This document shows positions 8,053 to 15,462 of a stretch of DNA of 64,000 nucleotides, piece by piece. The stretch's first letter is position 1; every line of letters begins with the position of its first letter. The stretch lies in NCBI GenBank assembly GCA_018380115.1, contig JAGZUF010000006.1, forward strand, positions 65,874 through 129,873, read 5' to 3'. The notes beneath the pieces were generated by a model. The model did not search any database and was not told the origin of the DNA. It worked only from the letters and a program-made list of their open reading frames with translations. Origin of the DNA: Oscillospiraceae bacterium. GTDB lineage: Bacteria; Bacillota; Clostridia; Oscillospirales; Ruminococcaceae. The position numbers and the translations under genes were made by a program.

Positions 8053-8841
8053 TCATACGCCCATGGTGCTCGTCTCCGGCAGCGTGGAACCGCCGTCGAT
8101 GACAAACTGGGCGCCTGTGAGGTAACTTGACTCATCGCTGGCAAGAAAAGCCGCCAGCTCGCCCACCTCCATGGGGTCCGCCAGGCGGCCCAGGGGAATG
8201 GAGGCGGCAATGCCGTCCACCACGCTCTGCGGGTTCTCCGGGCAGGACTGGCGCGCCATGCCCTGCACCATGGGGGTGAGCACATAGCCCGGGCAGATAG
8301 CGTTTACATTCACATAGGGCGCAAACTCGCGCGCCAGCGCCTTGGTAAGGCCCACCAGCGCGGCCTTGCTCATGGCATAGGCAGCTTCGCCGGGGTCTGC
8401 CACCATGTCGCCCGTGACGCTGGACATGATAACCACCCTGCCCCACTTGCGCGCCACCATGCCGGGCAGCACGGCCTTGCAGGTGTTCCACGCGCCCTTC
8501 ACGTTGATGTCCAGGTGAGCGTCGCGGTCTGCATCGCTCTGGGTGAGAAAATCGCCCAGGCAGCAGATGCCAGCGTTGGACACAAGGATATCCACCCCGC
8601 CGAACTCCTGCACAGCCGTTTCATAGCCCGCCTGCACGCTGGCCATATCCGACACGTCCATTTTCACGGCAATGGCCTTCGCGCCGCTTTCACACAGGCT
8701 TTGCGCCAGCGCCTGTGTTTCGCTGCCGCGCGCCGCCAGCACCAGATTTGCCCCATGCTTTGCAAAGACTCTTGCAATGCCCTCGCCGATGCCCTTGGAG
8801 GCGCCCGTGATGAGCGCCGTTTTCCCCGTCAGTTTTCCCAT
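8053..8841 (-). CDS. ucpA: SDR family NAD(P)-dependent oxidoreductase, UcpA-like
   Basis: 262 residues with classical short-chain dehydrogenase features: cofactor motif TGASKGIGEG (12-21), NAG motif (SNAGICCLG), catalytic Ser in MSSVTGDM and YAMSK catalytic pair. The opening MGKLTGKTALITGA and the ending GGSTLPET match from memory the Enterobacterial UcpA oxidoreductase closely. Substrate unknown. ATG 8841 is chosen because GGAAGG precedes it; a longer frame from 8859 lacks a site. Monocistronic with a strong terminator. Confidence 0.88.
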   Translation of the reverse strand: MGKLTGKTALITGASKGIGEGIARVFAKHGANLVLAARGSETQALAQSLCESGAKAIAVKMDVSDMASVQAGYETAVQEFGGVDILVSNAGICCLGDFLTQSDADRDAHLDINVKGAWNTCKAVLPGMVARKWGRVVIMSSVTGDMVADPGEAAYAMSKAALVGLTKALAREFAPYVNVNAICPGYVLTPMVQGMARQSCPENPQSVVDGIAASIPLGRLADPMEVGELAAFLASDESSYLTGAQFVIDGGSTLPETSTMGV

Positions 8842-8865
8842 GTTCGCCCTTCCTTTCACGATAAA

Positions 8866-10005
8866 TCAGAATTCTGCGTCCACCAGCTCGCCGTTCTCGT
8901 TGAAGGCAACAGGCTTTGCGGTGTTGCGCGTATAGCGCAGCATATCGCGCACACGGGTGCGCTCTTCCTTCATATAAAGGATATAGGCCTTGCCCTCTTT
9001 TTTGGCGCGGCCCGTGCGCCCGATGCGGTGCGTGTAATATTCATTCGAGGGCGGCACGTCGTAGTTGAACACGGCGTCCACGTCCGTCACGTCAATGCCG
9101 CGCGCCGCCACGTCCGTGGCCACCAGCACCGCCAGCTCGCCCGCCTTGAAGCGGGCCATGATTTTATTGCGCTCGGCCTGCGAGAGGTCTCCGTGCAGGC
9201 AGTCCACGTCAAAATTCAGCCGCGCCAGCTGGTTCGAGAGCATGGCGGTAGTGTATTTCGTGTTGCAGAACACCATCACGCGGGAATAGCCCTCTTTGAT
9301 GATGAGCTCGGTCAGGTCCGCCAGCTTGTTGCGCCCCGTGGTGAGAATCATGTACTGGTCTATTTTGGGCGCGCTTTCCAGCACGGGCTGCACCGTGATT
9401 TCCTCCGCGTCACGCTGGTACAGCCAGCCGATATCCATAACCTCGCGGCTGATGGTGGCGCTGAACATGGCGAGGCGCTGTTTGGACTTGATGGCGTCCA
9501 GAATTTTCCGCACATCCTTATAGAAGCCCATGTTCAGCATCTCGTCAGCCTCATCCAGCACGATGTCTTTCACATGCGAGACGTCGATACTCCTGCGGTT
9601 CATATGGTCCTGCAGGCGGCCGGGCGTTGCCACCACAATCTGCGCACCCTTTTTTAACTGCTCCACCTGTTTTGCCATGTTGGCGCCGCCATAGACGCAA
9701 GCGATGCGGATATCCGGGTAAAAGTGGGCCAAATCGCGCAGATCCTCCGTGATCTGCTGGGCCAGCTCGCGCGTGGGGGCCATCACCACGGCCTGCGGAT
9801 ATTTTTTATCCTGCTGCACGCCCAAAACAAGCGGGATGCCGAAAGCGCACGTTTTGCCGGTGCCGGTGGGCGCTTTCGCAATCACGTCGCGGCCTGCCAT
9901 CATGGGCGGGATGGCCTTTTCCTGCACCTCGGTCAGTTCGGTAAAGCCCATGCGCTCCACAGCCCTGTGTATCTCTGCGGGCACGTTTAATTCTGTATAT
10001 CTCAT
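8866..10005 (-). CDS. DEAD-box ATP-dependent RNA helicase
   Basis: 379 residues, a minimal helicase core without the long basic tail of CshA/DeaD. Motifs in order: Q-motif region (GFTELTEVQEKAIP), motif I APTGTGKT, Ia PTRELA, Ib TPGR, II VLDEADEM, III SAT, IV region VMVFCNT, V ATDVAARGID, VI HRIGRTGRA. Such proteins unwind short RNA duplexes in ribosome assembly or mRNA decay. ATG 10005 follows GGGGAG. It sits just downstream of the HU terminator and is probably transcribed alone. Confidence 0.93.
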   Translation of the reverse strand: MRYTELNVPAEIHRAVERMGFTELTEVQEKAIPPMMAGRDVIAKAPTGTGKTCAFGIPLVLGVQQDKKYPQAVVMAPTRELAQQITEDLRDLAHFYPDIRIACVYGGANMAKQVEQLKKGAQIVVATPGRLQDHMNRRSIDVSHVKDIVLDEADEMLNMGFYKDVRKILDAIKSKQRLAMFSATISREVMDIGWLYQRDAEEITVQPVLESAPKIDQYMILTTGRNKLADLTELIIKEGYSRVMVFCNTKYTTAMLSNQLARLNFDVDCLHGDLSQAERNKIMARFKAGELAVLVATDVAARGIDVTDVDAVFNYDVPPSNEYYTHRIGRTGRAKKEGKAYILYMKEERTRVRDMLRYTRNTAKPVAFNENGELVDAEF

Positions 10006-10067
10006 TGCTTTCTCCCCTTGCGCACAACTCTCTGTTCAACGCTTTTTATCATACCACATCCGCCGCC

Positions 10068-10111
10068 AAAAAGAAACCGCCCGGGCGCGCGGCTTTCGCC
10101 GGGCCGGGCGG
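10068..10111 (-). terminator. Terminator at the end of the pyr-HU operon
   Basis: 8-bp outer stem CCGCCCGG/CCGGGCGG (10077-10084 with 10104-10111) with further inner pairing, followed on the minus strand by TTTCTTTTT. Confidence 0.75.
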
Positions 10112-10114
10112 GGC

Positions 10115-10393
10115 TCATTTCAGGCCTAGCCTGCGCTTCATGGCGCCGCTGGGCCTGAAGCCCGGCGCCATGACAGGGGCCAGCTTCGTATGCTGGCCCG
10201 TTTTGGGGTTCACATATGCCTTTTCACCGCGATGGCGCAGCTCAAAGCGCCCAAAGCCCGCGATGGTAACCTTTTCGCCCCGGCGCAGCGCCTCAAGAAT
10301 GAGTTCCTCCGCCGCCTCCAGCACGCAGGCGGCCTCGCTTTCCGGCAGGCCTGTGCGGACCGCTGCGGCCGCTATAAGTTGGCTTTTTGTCAT
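10115..10393 (-). CDS. HU family DNA-binding protein
   Basis: 92 residues with the HU/IHF fold: helical N-terminus (MTKSQLIAAAAVRTGLPES), GRFELRHRGEKAYVNPKTGQ beta-arm with the PKTG variant of the conserved GRNPxTG tip, and basic C-terminus. HU bends and compacts DNA. It follows pyrE by 28 bases without a terminator and is probably the last gene of the pyrimidine operon, an unusual place for HU. The arm tip lacks the first Arg-Asn of the consensus. Confidence 0.9.
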   Translation of the reverse strand: MTKSQLIAAAAVRTGLPESEAACVLEAAEELILEALRRGEKVTIAGFGRFELRHRGEKAYVNPKTGQHTKLAPVMAPGFRPSGAMKRRLGLK

Positions 10394-10421
10394 GTGCGGC
10401 GCCCCCTTTCTGCGCGCGGCG

Positions 10422-10997
10422 TCATTTCATGGCCATTTTGCGGCTGCCCGGCTTCACCAGGGGCAGCCTGCCCCCGGCGCACACGGGGCATTCTTCCGGC
10501 GCCCAGTTGGGCAGGTCAAGCTGAAGTGCGCTGGCCACCACAGGCAGGGGGCTGGCACCCTTGGAGCGGTCTACCACACAGGCGATGCCCACCACGACGC
10601 CGCCGTGCTCCTCAATGATTTTTGCCGTCTCCAGGCTGGATTTGCCGGTGGTGACGACATCTTCCATGATGACGCAGCGCTCACCTGCATGAATTTCAAA
10701 GCCGCGGCGCAGCGTCATCACATTGTCCACACGCTCGGTAAAAATAGCGCGGCGGCCTATCTGGCGGCCTATCTCATATGCATACACAATGCCGCCCATG
10801 GCCGGGCCCACCACCACGTCGATATTCATTTCTTTCAGCTTCTCCGCCACCGGGGCCAGCACCTGCGCAGCCTTGTCCGGGTACTGCTGCAGCTTTGCCA
10901 TCTGGCAGTAGGCGTTGGAGTGCCGCCCGGAGGAAAGCAGAAAATGCCCCTCCAGAAAAGCGCCTGTCTCTTTCAAAATATCCAGCTTGTCGCTCAT
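10422..10997 (-). CDS. pyrE: Orotate phosphoribosyltransferase
   Basis: 191 residues. Transfers phosphoribosyl from PRPP to orotate to give OMP, fifth step of UMP synthesis. The PRPP loop is VIMEDVVTTGKSS; orotate-binding HFLLSSGRHSNAY lies near residue 18. The C-terminal CPVC pair belongs to the subfamily found with this type of pyr operon. ATG 10997 follows GGAAG. It is 32 bases after pyrD in the same operon. Confidence 0.95.
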   Translation of the reverse strand: MSDKLDILKETGAFLEGHFLLSSGRHSNAYCQMAKLQQYPDKAAQVLAPVAEKLKEMNIDVVVGPAMGGIVYAYEIGRQIGRRAIFTERVDNVMTLRRGFEIHAGERCVIMEDVVTTGKSSLETAKIIEEHGGVVVGIACVVDRSKGASPLPVVASALQLDLPNWAPEECPVCAGGRLPLVKPGSRKMAMK

Positions 10998-11029
10998 ATC
11001 CCGTCTTCCTTTCTGTTCCAGCGGGCGGC

Positions 11030-11935
11030 TTACAGCGCCGCGCCGCGTATCTCATCCAGCGTTTTCACGCCGTTTTCGTCCATCCATGCAGCCATGCCGC
11101 GGGCCACGTCCTCGCAGGCGCGCGGGTTTGCAAAGCTGGCCGTGCCAACCTGCACGGCGGCCGCGCCCGCCATGATAAACGCTAGCGCGTCTTCGCCCGT
11201 GGCAATGCCGCCAAGGCCCACCACCGGCACACGCACCGCCCTGCACACCTGATACACCATGCGCAGTGCTATGGGCCGGATGGCCGGGCCGGAAAGACCC
11301 GCAAATATATTCTGGAACACCGGGCGGCGCGAGGCAAGGTCGATAGCCATGGCCTGAAAGGTGTTCACAAGGCTCAGGCCGTCTGCACCGGCCTCTTCAC
11401 AGGCAAGCGCCATTTCGGTGATGTTTTCCGCGTTGGGGCTCAGCTTTACCACCAGAGGCTTTTTGGTGCACGCGCGCACGCGCGCCACCACTTCGCGGGC
11501 GCTCTGCGCACGGATGCCGTAAGCGATGCCCCCGGCCTTCACATTCGGGCAGGAAATATTCAGCTCTATCAAATCTACATCCGTGCCGTCCAGAAGGCGC
11601 GCACCCTCTTCATACGTCTCGATGGTGCTGCCCCCCAGGTTCGCCATGGCCGCAGGGCCAAGGCGCTTCATGGCGGGAAGCTCATGCTCGATGAAATGGC
11701 GCACGCCGGGGTTCTGCAGGCCGATGGAATTGATAAGGCCAGCAGGCGTCTCGTACAGCCGTTCGCCCTCATTGCCCGCCTTGCCCTCCAGCGTGAGCCC
11801 CTTGCCGGAAATGGCGCCCAGCCAGCGCATATCCACAATGCGCGAAAACTCCTGCCCAAAGCCGAAGGTGCCCGAGGCGGCGATGACAGGGCTTTGCATC
11901 GGCACGCCGCAAAGTGTCACACGCAGGTCAGCCAA
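11030..11935 (-). CDS. pyrD: Dihydroorotate dehydrogenase B, catalytic subunit
   Basis: 301 residues, FMN TIM barrel oxidising dihydroorotate with electrons passed to PyrK and NAD+. Seen: ASGTFGFGQEF, catalytic Cys in NISCPNVKAGG (class 1B, Cys base), VKLSPNAENI, GGIATGEDALAFIMAGA. The reading frame is open to 11983, but GGGAGGT lies seven bases before a TTG at 11935, giving MADLRVTLCG after initiation; this start overlaps the pyrK stop by eight bases and suggests translational coupling. Confidence 0.93.
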   Translation of the reverse strand: MADLRVTLCGVPMQSPVIAASGTFGFGQEFSRIVDMRWLGAISGKGLTLEGKAGNEGERLYETPAGLINSIGLQNPGVRHFIEHELPAMKRLGPAAMANLGGSTIETYEEGARLLDGTDVDLIELNISCPNVKAGGIAYGIRAQSAREVVARVRACTKKPLVVKLSPNAENITEMALACEEAGADGLSLVNTFQAMAIDLASRRPVFQNIFAGLSGPAIRPIALRMVYQVCRAVRVPVVGLGGIATGEDALAFIMAGAAAVQVGTASFANPRACEDVARGMAAWMDENGVKTLDEIRGAAL

Positions 11936-12686
11936 AGAACACACCTCCCTCGAATACCGGGCCCTCTTTGCAGATGCACACAAGCGCGCCCTTTTCCGTT
12001 TTGCAGGTGCAGCCCAGGCATGCGCCGAGGCCGCAGGCCATTTTGCGCTCCATGCTCACATAGCATTTTGTGCCTGCGGCAAGGCATTTCTGCACGGTGG
12101 CGCGCATCATGGGCTCCGGCCCGCAGATATACACCACGTCATAGTTCTGCGGCTGCAGCAGCTCTGTCACAAAGCCGTGGTGCCCATAGCTGCCGGTATC
12201 TGTGGCAATGCGCACCCTGCGCCCGCCGCCTGCGAAGTGGGCAAGGCGGTAGGGCTCATCGCGAAAGCCCAGCAGGCATTCCACCTGCGCGCCCTGCGCC
12301 GTGAGCTGCTCGGCCAGATAAAACAGCGGCGCTGTGCCGATGCCGCCCCCCACAAGGGCAACTTTTTCGCCCTCCAGCGCAAAGCCGTTGCCCGCAGGGC
12401 CGGTGAGCTGCAGCGTGTCGCCCTGCCGCAGCGCCGCCAGCTTGCGTGTGCCCGGGCCCTTCACCTGAAACAGAAAGCTCAGCGCGCGCGTGCCCTCCTC
12501 GTAATGGTGCACGCTGATGGGGCGCGAGAGCAGCGGCGGCTCGTCCGCCGCCCAGGCGCGCAGCATATAGAACTGGCCCGCTTTGGGCTTTTCGTACTGC
12601 GGCGGAAGGTATACGGTGAGAAGGAAAATATCCGCTGCCTGCTGGCTTGCCACCAGGACGCCGGCCTCAAAGCTCTGCGCAGGCAT
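11928..12686 (-). CDS. pyrK: Dihydroorotate dehydrogenase electron transfer subunit
   Basis: 252 residues. FAD-binding barrel with RPISVHHYEEG (about 55-65), NAD-binding part with GGGIGTAPLFYLAEQL, and C-terminal 2Fe-2S loop CGLGACLGCTC plus a distal Cys. It passes electrons from PyrD to NAD+. ATG 12686 lies nine bases after AAGGAGG; the TTG at 12692 is too close to that site. It overlaps the end of pyrF by 20 bases. Confidence 0.94.
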   Translation of the reverse strand: MPAQSFEAGVLVASQQAADIFLLTVYLPPQYEKPKAGQFYMLRAWAADEPPLLSRPISVHHYEEGTRALSFLFQVKGPGTRKLAALRQGDTLQLTGPAGNGFALEGEKVALVGGGIGTAPLFYLAEQLTAQGAQVECLLGFRDEPYRLAHFAGGGRRVRIATDTGSYGHHGFVTELLQPQNYDVVYICGPEPMMRATVQKCLAAGTKCYVSMERKMACGLGACLGCTCKTEKGALVCICKEGPVFEGGVFFG

Positions 12687-13533
12687 GGGCAATGGCCTCC
12701 TTCATTTTCACGCACTCGTTGTACGCCGCCTCGGCAAACGGCACGCCCGGCTGCTTTTTGTACGCCAGCAGCACGCCGCGGCTGGAGTTCACCACGCCGC
12801 CGTTGCCCGCGCTGAGGTACTGCGCAATGTCCTGCGCGGTGCCGCCCTGTGCGCCGTAGCCGGGGATGAGGAAGAACGAATCGCGGTAGCGCGCGCGGAT
12901 CTGCCTTGCCTCTTCGATGTGGGTGCCGCCAATGACGAGACCCAGCGAGGAATAGCCGCTCTCGCCCAAAAATGCCTTGCCCATGGCGTTCAGCTTGTCG
13001 CCCACCATATCGTACACATGGCGCCCGTCGGCAAGCGCCTCGTACTCAAAATCCTTTGCGCCGGGGTTCGAGGTGCGGCACAGGACGAACACGCCCTTGC
13101 CGTTTTCGCGCATGTACTGCGCATAGGGCTCGATGGAATCCAGCCCCATGTAGGGCGCCAGCGTCATCCAGTCTGCCTCCAGCTCGCCCGTGAAGTGCGC
13201 CCGGGCATACATCTCGGCCGTTTTGGCAATATCGCCGCGCTTCACGTCCGCAATCACCGGCAGGCCCTGCGCACGCAGGTATTCCACCGTAGCCTTATAA
13301 GCGCGCAGGCCGTCCAGCCCCAAGGCCTCGTAATATGCAATCTGCACCTTGAAGCACGCGGCGGCGGCCTTTGTGGCCTCGATGATTTCGCGGTTGAAGG
13401 CAAACACGTTTTCCCCAGCCGTGCGCCCCGGCTGTGCAAAGCCCTCCGGCAAATAAGAGGGGTCGGTGTCCAGCCCCACGCACACGGGGCCGCGCTGGGC
13501 CACCGCCTCATACAAACGGTCTACTTGCAGCAT
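12667..13533 (-). CDS. pyrF: Orotidine 5'-phosphate decarboxylase (long form)
   Basis: 288 residues, the long PyrF subfamily (about 270-310 aa), converting OMP to UMP. Active-site tetrad motif ADVKRGDIAKTAEMYA near residue 90; VCVGLDTDPSYLP at the N-terminus; GAQGGTAQDIAQYL phosphate-binding region near the end. ATG 13533 follows AGGAG at nine bases; the open frame to 13599 has no ribosome site. Confidence 0.95.
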   Translation of the reverse strand: MLQVDRLYEAVAQRGPVCVGLDTDPSYLPEGFAQPGRTAGENVFAFNREIIEATKAAAACFKVQIAYYEALGLDGLRAYKATVEYLRAQGLPVIADVKRGDIAKTAEMYARAHFTGELEADWMTLAPYMGLDSIEPYAQYMRENGKGVFVLCRTSNPGAKDFEYEALADGRHVYDMVGDKLNAMGKAFLGESGYSSLGLVIGGTHIEEARQIRARYRDSFFLIPGYGAQGGTAQDIAQYLSAGNGGVVNSSRGVLLAYKKQPGVPFAEAAYNECVKMKEAIAHACAEL

Positions 13534-13576
13534 GTCGTCATTCTCCTTTTCTCTTTCCATGGTCCTACGGTTGCAT

Positions 13577-14758
13577 TTACATCTGATATGTAAGAACACC
13601 CTGCTTTACGGTTACCTTCACCCTTCCGGCCAGGCGCAGGCCCGCGTACGGTGTGTTATGGCTTTTTCCGGCAAATTCATCCGGGTTCACCGTATACTCC
13701 TCCTCCAGCGCCGCCAGCACCACGTCGCCGTCAAAGCCCGGCTGCAAAAGCCCCTTGTTCAGGCCCATGATTTGTGCGGGCGTGCGGGACAGCATGCGGC
13801 TCAGGCGAGAAAGCGGCATGCCGTGCTGCTTGCACAGCTTCGTGTAGCACACCGAGAAGGCCGTTTCCAGCCCCACGCAGCCGGGCGCGCCGTTCTGCTT
13901 ATCCTGCGGGGTATGGGGGGCGTGGTCGGTGGCGATGGCGTCCACCTCGTCCGCAAGCATGGCGCGCACCAGCGCGTCCACATCCTCCTGCCGGCGGATG
14001 GGCGGGTTCACGCGAAATTCATCGTGGCAGAACCAGATATGGTGGGGCGTCACCTCAAACGTGACGCGCACCCCGCGGCGCTTTGCGGTTAGGATATCCT
14101 CCAGCGCCTCCTTTGTGCTCACATGGCACATGTGCAGCTTTGCCCCCGTGGAGGCAGCGAGGTATAAGTTGCGCGCTGTCTCCAGGTTTTCCGCAAGGCG
14201 GTAATCTGTGGCGGAAAGGTCCATATCCTCGGCATGGCTCATGACGGTGAGGCCCTTTTGGGCCGCAATGCACATGGCCTCGTACATCACCTTCGATTCC
14301 CGCACGCCCTTGCCGTCCTCACTGATAAAGCGGAGGTTTTTCGGCAACGCGCGCAGATGGCTCACCGTTCTGCCGTCAAAATCCTTTGTGATGGACACGC
14401 ACTGGTTCACATCGCACAGGCCCACGCGCCGGGCCTCGTCCATCACGCTTTGCGCAATGGCGCCCGTAGAGCACACGGGGCTTGTGTTGGGCATACAGTT
14501 CACAAACGTATAGCCGCCGCGCGCCGCCGCGCGGCTGCCTGTTTCCACCGTTTCCTTGTGCTCAAAGCCCGGCGTGCGGAAATGGGTGTGCAAATCAATA
14601 AAGGCGGGCATGGCCACAAGGCCCGCCGCGTCCAGCACCGGCTCGTCCCCGGCGGCGGCAAGGCCCGCACCCACAGCGGCGATACGCCCGTCCCGGATGA
14701 GAATATCTCCTTCGCGTTCGCCTTCGGCATCCACCAGCCGCGCGTGTTGAATCAGCAT
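13577..14758 (-). CDS. pyrC: Dihydroorotase
   Basis: 393 residues, class I amidohydrolase closing carbamoyl aspartate to dihydroorotate. Metal site motifs: DLHTHFRTPG (HxH), MSHAED, CHVSTKEAL, and DHAPHTPQDK (Asp). No pyrB lies in this window, so the substrate is made from genes elsewhere. ATG 14758 follows GGAAGGGAGA; the open frame upstream to 14956 crosses the small membrane-protein gene and is not coding. It is the first enzyme gene after the attenuator. Confidence 0.95.
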   Translation of the reverse strand: MLIQHARLVDAEGEREGDILIRDGRIAAVGAGLAAAGDEPVLDAAGLVAMPAFIDLHTHFRTPGFEHKETVETGSRAAARGGYTFVNCMPNTSPVCSTGAIAQSVMDEARRVGLCDVNQCVSITKDFDGRTVSHLRALPKNLRFISEDGKGVRESKVMYEAMCIAAQKGLTVMSHAEDMDLSATDYRLAENLETARNLYLAASTGAKLHMCHVSTKEALEDILTAKRRGVRVTFEVTPHHIWFCHDEFRVNPPIRRQEDVDALVRAMLADEVDAIATDHAPHTPQDKQNGAPGCVGLETAFSVCYTKLCKQHGMPLSRLSRMLSRTPAQIMGLNKGLLQPGFDGDVVLAALEEEYTVNPDEFAGKSHNTPYAGLRLAGRVKVTVKQGVLTYQM

Positions 14759-14784
14759 GGTATCTCTCCCTTCCAAACGCTTCT

Positions 14785-14937
14785 TTATTTTTCCCGGCCG
14801 TCTTTCATAAGCAGGCCCGCCAGGGCAATCAGCAGCCCTGCTGCCGCCGCGCACAGGCCGAAAAAGTTCATTGCCGATGCGGCCAGCCCGGCCAGTATAA
14901 CAGCCAGCCCCATCAGCATCACTTTTACAGAGCGCAT
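14785..14937 (-). CDS. Small two-span membrane protein of the pyr operon (50 aa)
   Basis: First cistron after the leader terminator. ATG 14937 follows AGGGGGG. The product has two hydrophobic helices (about 5-22 and 25-44, separated by MNFFG) and ends KDGREK. It is 26 bases before pyrC and shares its promoter. Not a family I recognise; a link to uracil uptake or enzyme anchoring is speculation. Confidence 0.65.
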   Translation of the reverse strand: MRSVKVMLMGLAVILAGLAASAMNFFGLCAAAAGLLIALAGLLMKDGREK

Positions 14938-14954
14938 CCTGCCCCCCCTGATAC

Positions 14955-14987
14955 AAAAAAGAACTTTTCCCTTAAAAGGAAAAGTTC
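14955..14987 (-). terminator. Leader terminator (attenuator) of the pyr operon
   Basis: 10-bp stem GAACTTTTCC/GGAAAAGTTC (14961-14970 with 14978-14987), seven-base loop, then six U on the minus strand (14960-14955). It stands between the promoter and the first cistron, so most transcripts should stop here unless antitermination occurs. Confidence 0.85.
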
Positions 14988-15042
14988 AAACAATAAGGCT
15001 TCGAACGCATACGGCTGTCTTGCTTCGCAGGCAATGCGCCAT
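14986..15042 (-). CDS. Putative pyr leader peptide (18 aa)
   Basis: ATG 15042 is preceded by GGAGAGG five bases away. The peptide MAHCLRSKTAVCVRSLIV ends with TGA whose bases 14986-14988 overlap the first two bases of the terminator stem. A ribosome finishing this ORF would cover the 5' arm and prevent the hairpin. This matches the logic of translation-coupled, UTP-sensing attenuation known for E. coli pyrBI; its operation here is inferred. Confidence 0.55.
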   Translation of the reverse strand: MAHCLRSKTAVCVRSLIV

Positions 15043-15076
15043 TGTAACCTCTCCGCCTTTCACTGGTTTTCAAGGT

Positions 15077-15106
15077 ATTGTAGCACGTTCCGCCACGGCT
15101 TGTCAA
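15077..15106 (-). promoter_or_regulatory. Promoter of the pyrimidine operon
   Basis: Minus strand consensus TTGACA (15106-15101), 18-base spacer, TACAAT (15082-15077). The leader from about 15070 to the first cistron is about 130 bases. The stretch AAGGCGGAGAGGTT (15059-15046) matches the PyrR-binding loop consensus at most positions, with two mismatches, but no supporting stem is evident. Confidence 0.75.
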
Positions 15107-15124
15107 CGCTTTGCGGCGCAAAAT

Positions 15125-15157
15125 GCGCCCCGGGCACGGCAAAACCGTGCCCGGGGC
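15125..15157 (-). terminator. Terminator after ptsH
   Basis: 12-bp perfect stem (15129-15140 with 15146-15157) followed on the minus strand by GCGCATTTT. It closes the PTS operon and lies 20 bases upstream of the pyr promoter. Confidence 0.7.
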
Positions 15158-15180
15158 CGCACTGCCTTCGCTAAACGGGT

Positions 15181-15462
15181 TTACAGCTCGCCGAAGCCGC
15201 CCTCCACAAGGCCCACCAGCGTGTCCACGGCCTCCTGCTCGTCCGGGCCTTCCGCGCTGATTTCTATCTTCGTGCCCTTGCCCATGCCCAGCGTGAGGAT
15301 GGAGATGATAGATTTGGCATTTGCCAGATTATCCACCTCGGGCTTTGAAAGGTTGCGCACGAATACCTTGCTGTCGAACTGCTTGGCCGCATTTGCAAAC
15401 TGTGCCGCGGGCCGCGCGTGCAGCCCCGTGCGGTTGCACACCGCCGTCGTCTTTTTATACAT
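15181..15462 (-). CDS. ptsH: HPr phosphocarrier protein
   Basis: 93 residues. Accepts phosphate from EI on the active His in NRTGLHARPA and passes it to the EIIA. The regulatory Ser region is NAKSIISILTLG, so control by HPr kinase is possible. The start overlaps the ptsI stop by one base (TAATG), the classical coupling though in reversed order relative to ptsHI of bacilli. Confidence 0.95.
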   Translation of the reverse strand: MYKKTTAVCNRTGLHARPAAQFANAAKQFDSKVFVRNLSKPEVDNLANAKSIISILTLGMGKGTKIEISAEGPDEQEAVDTLVGLVEGGFGEL

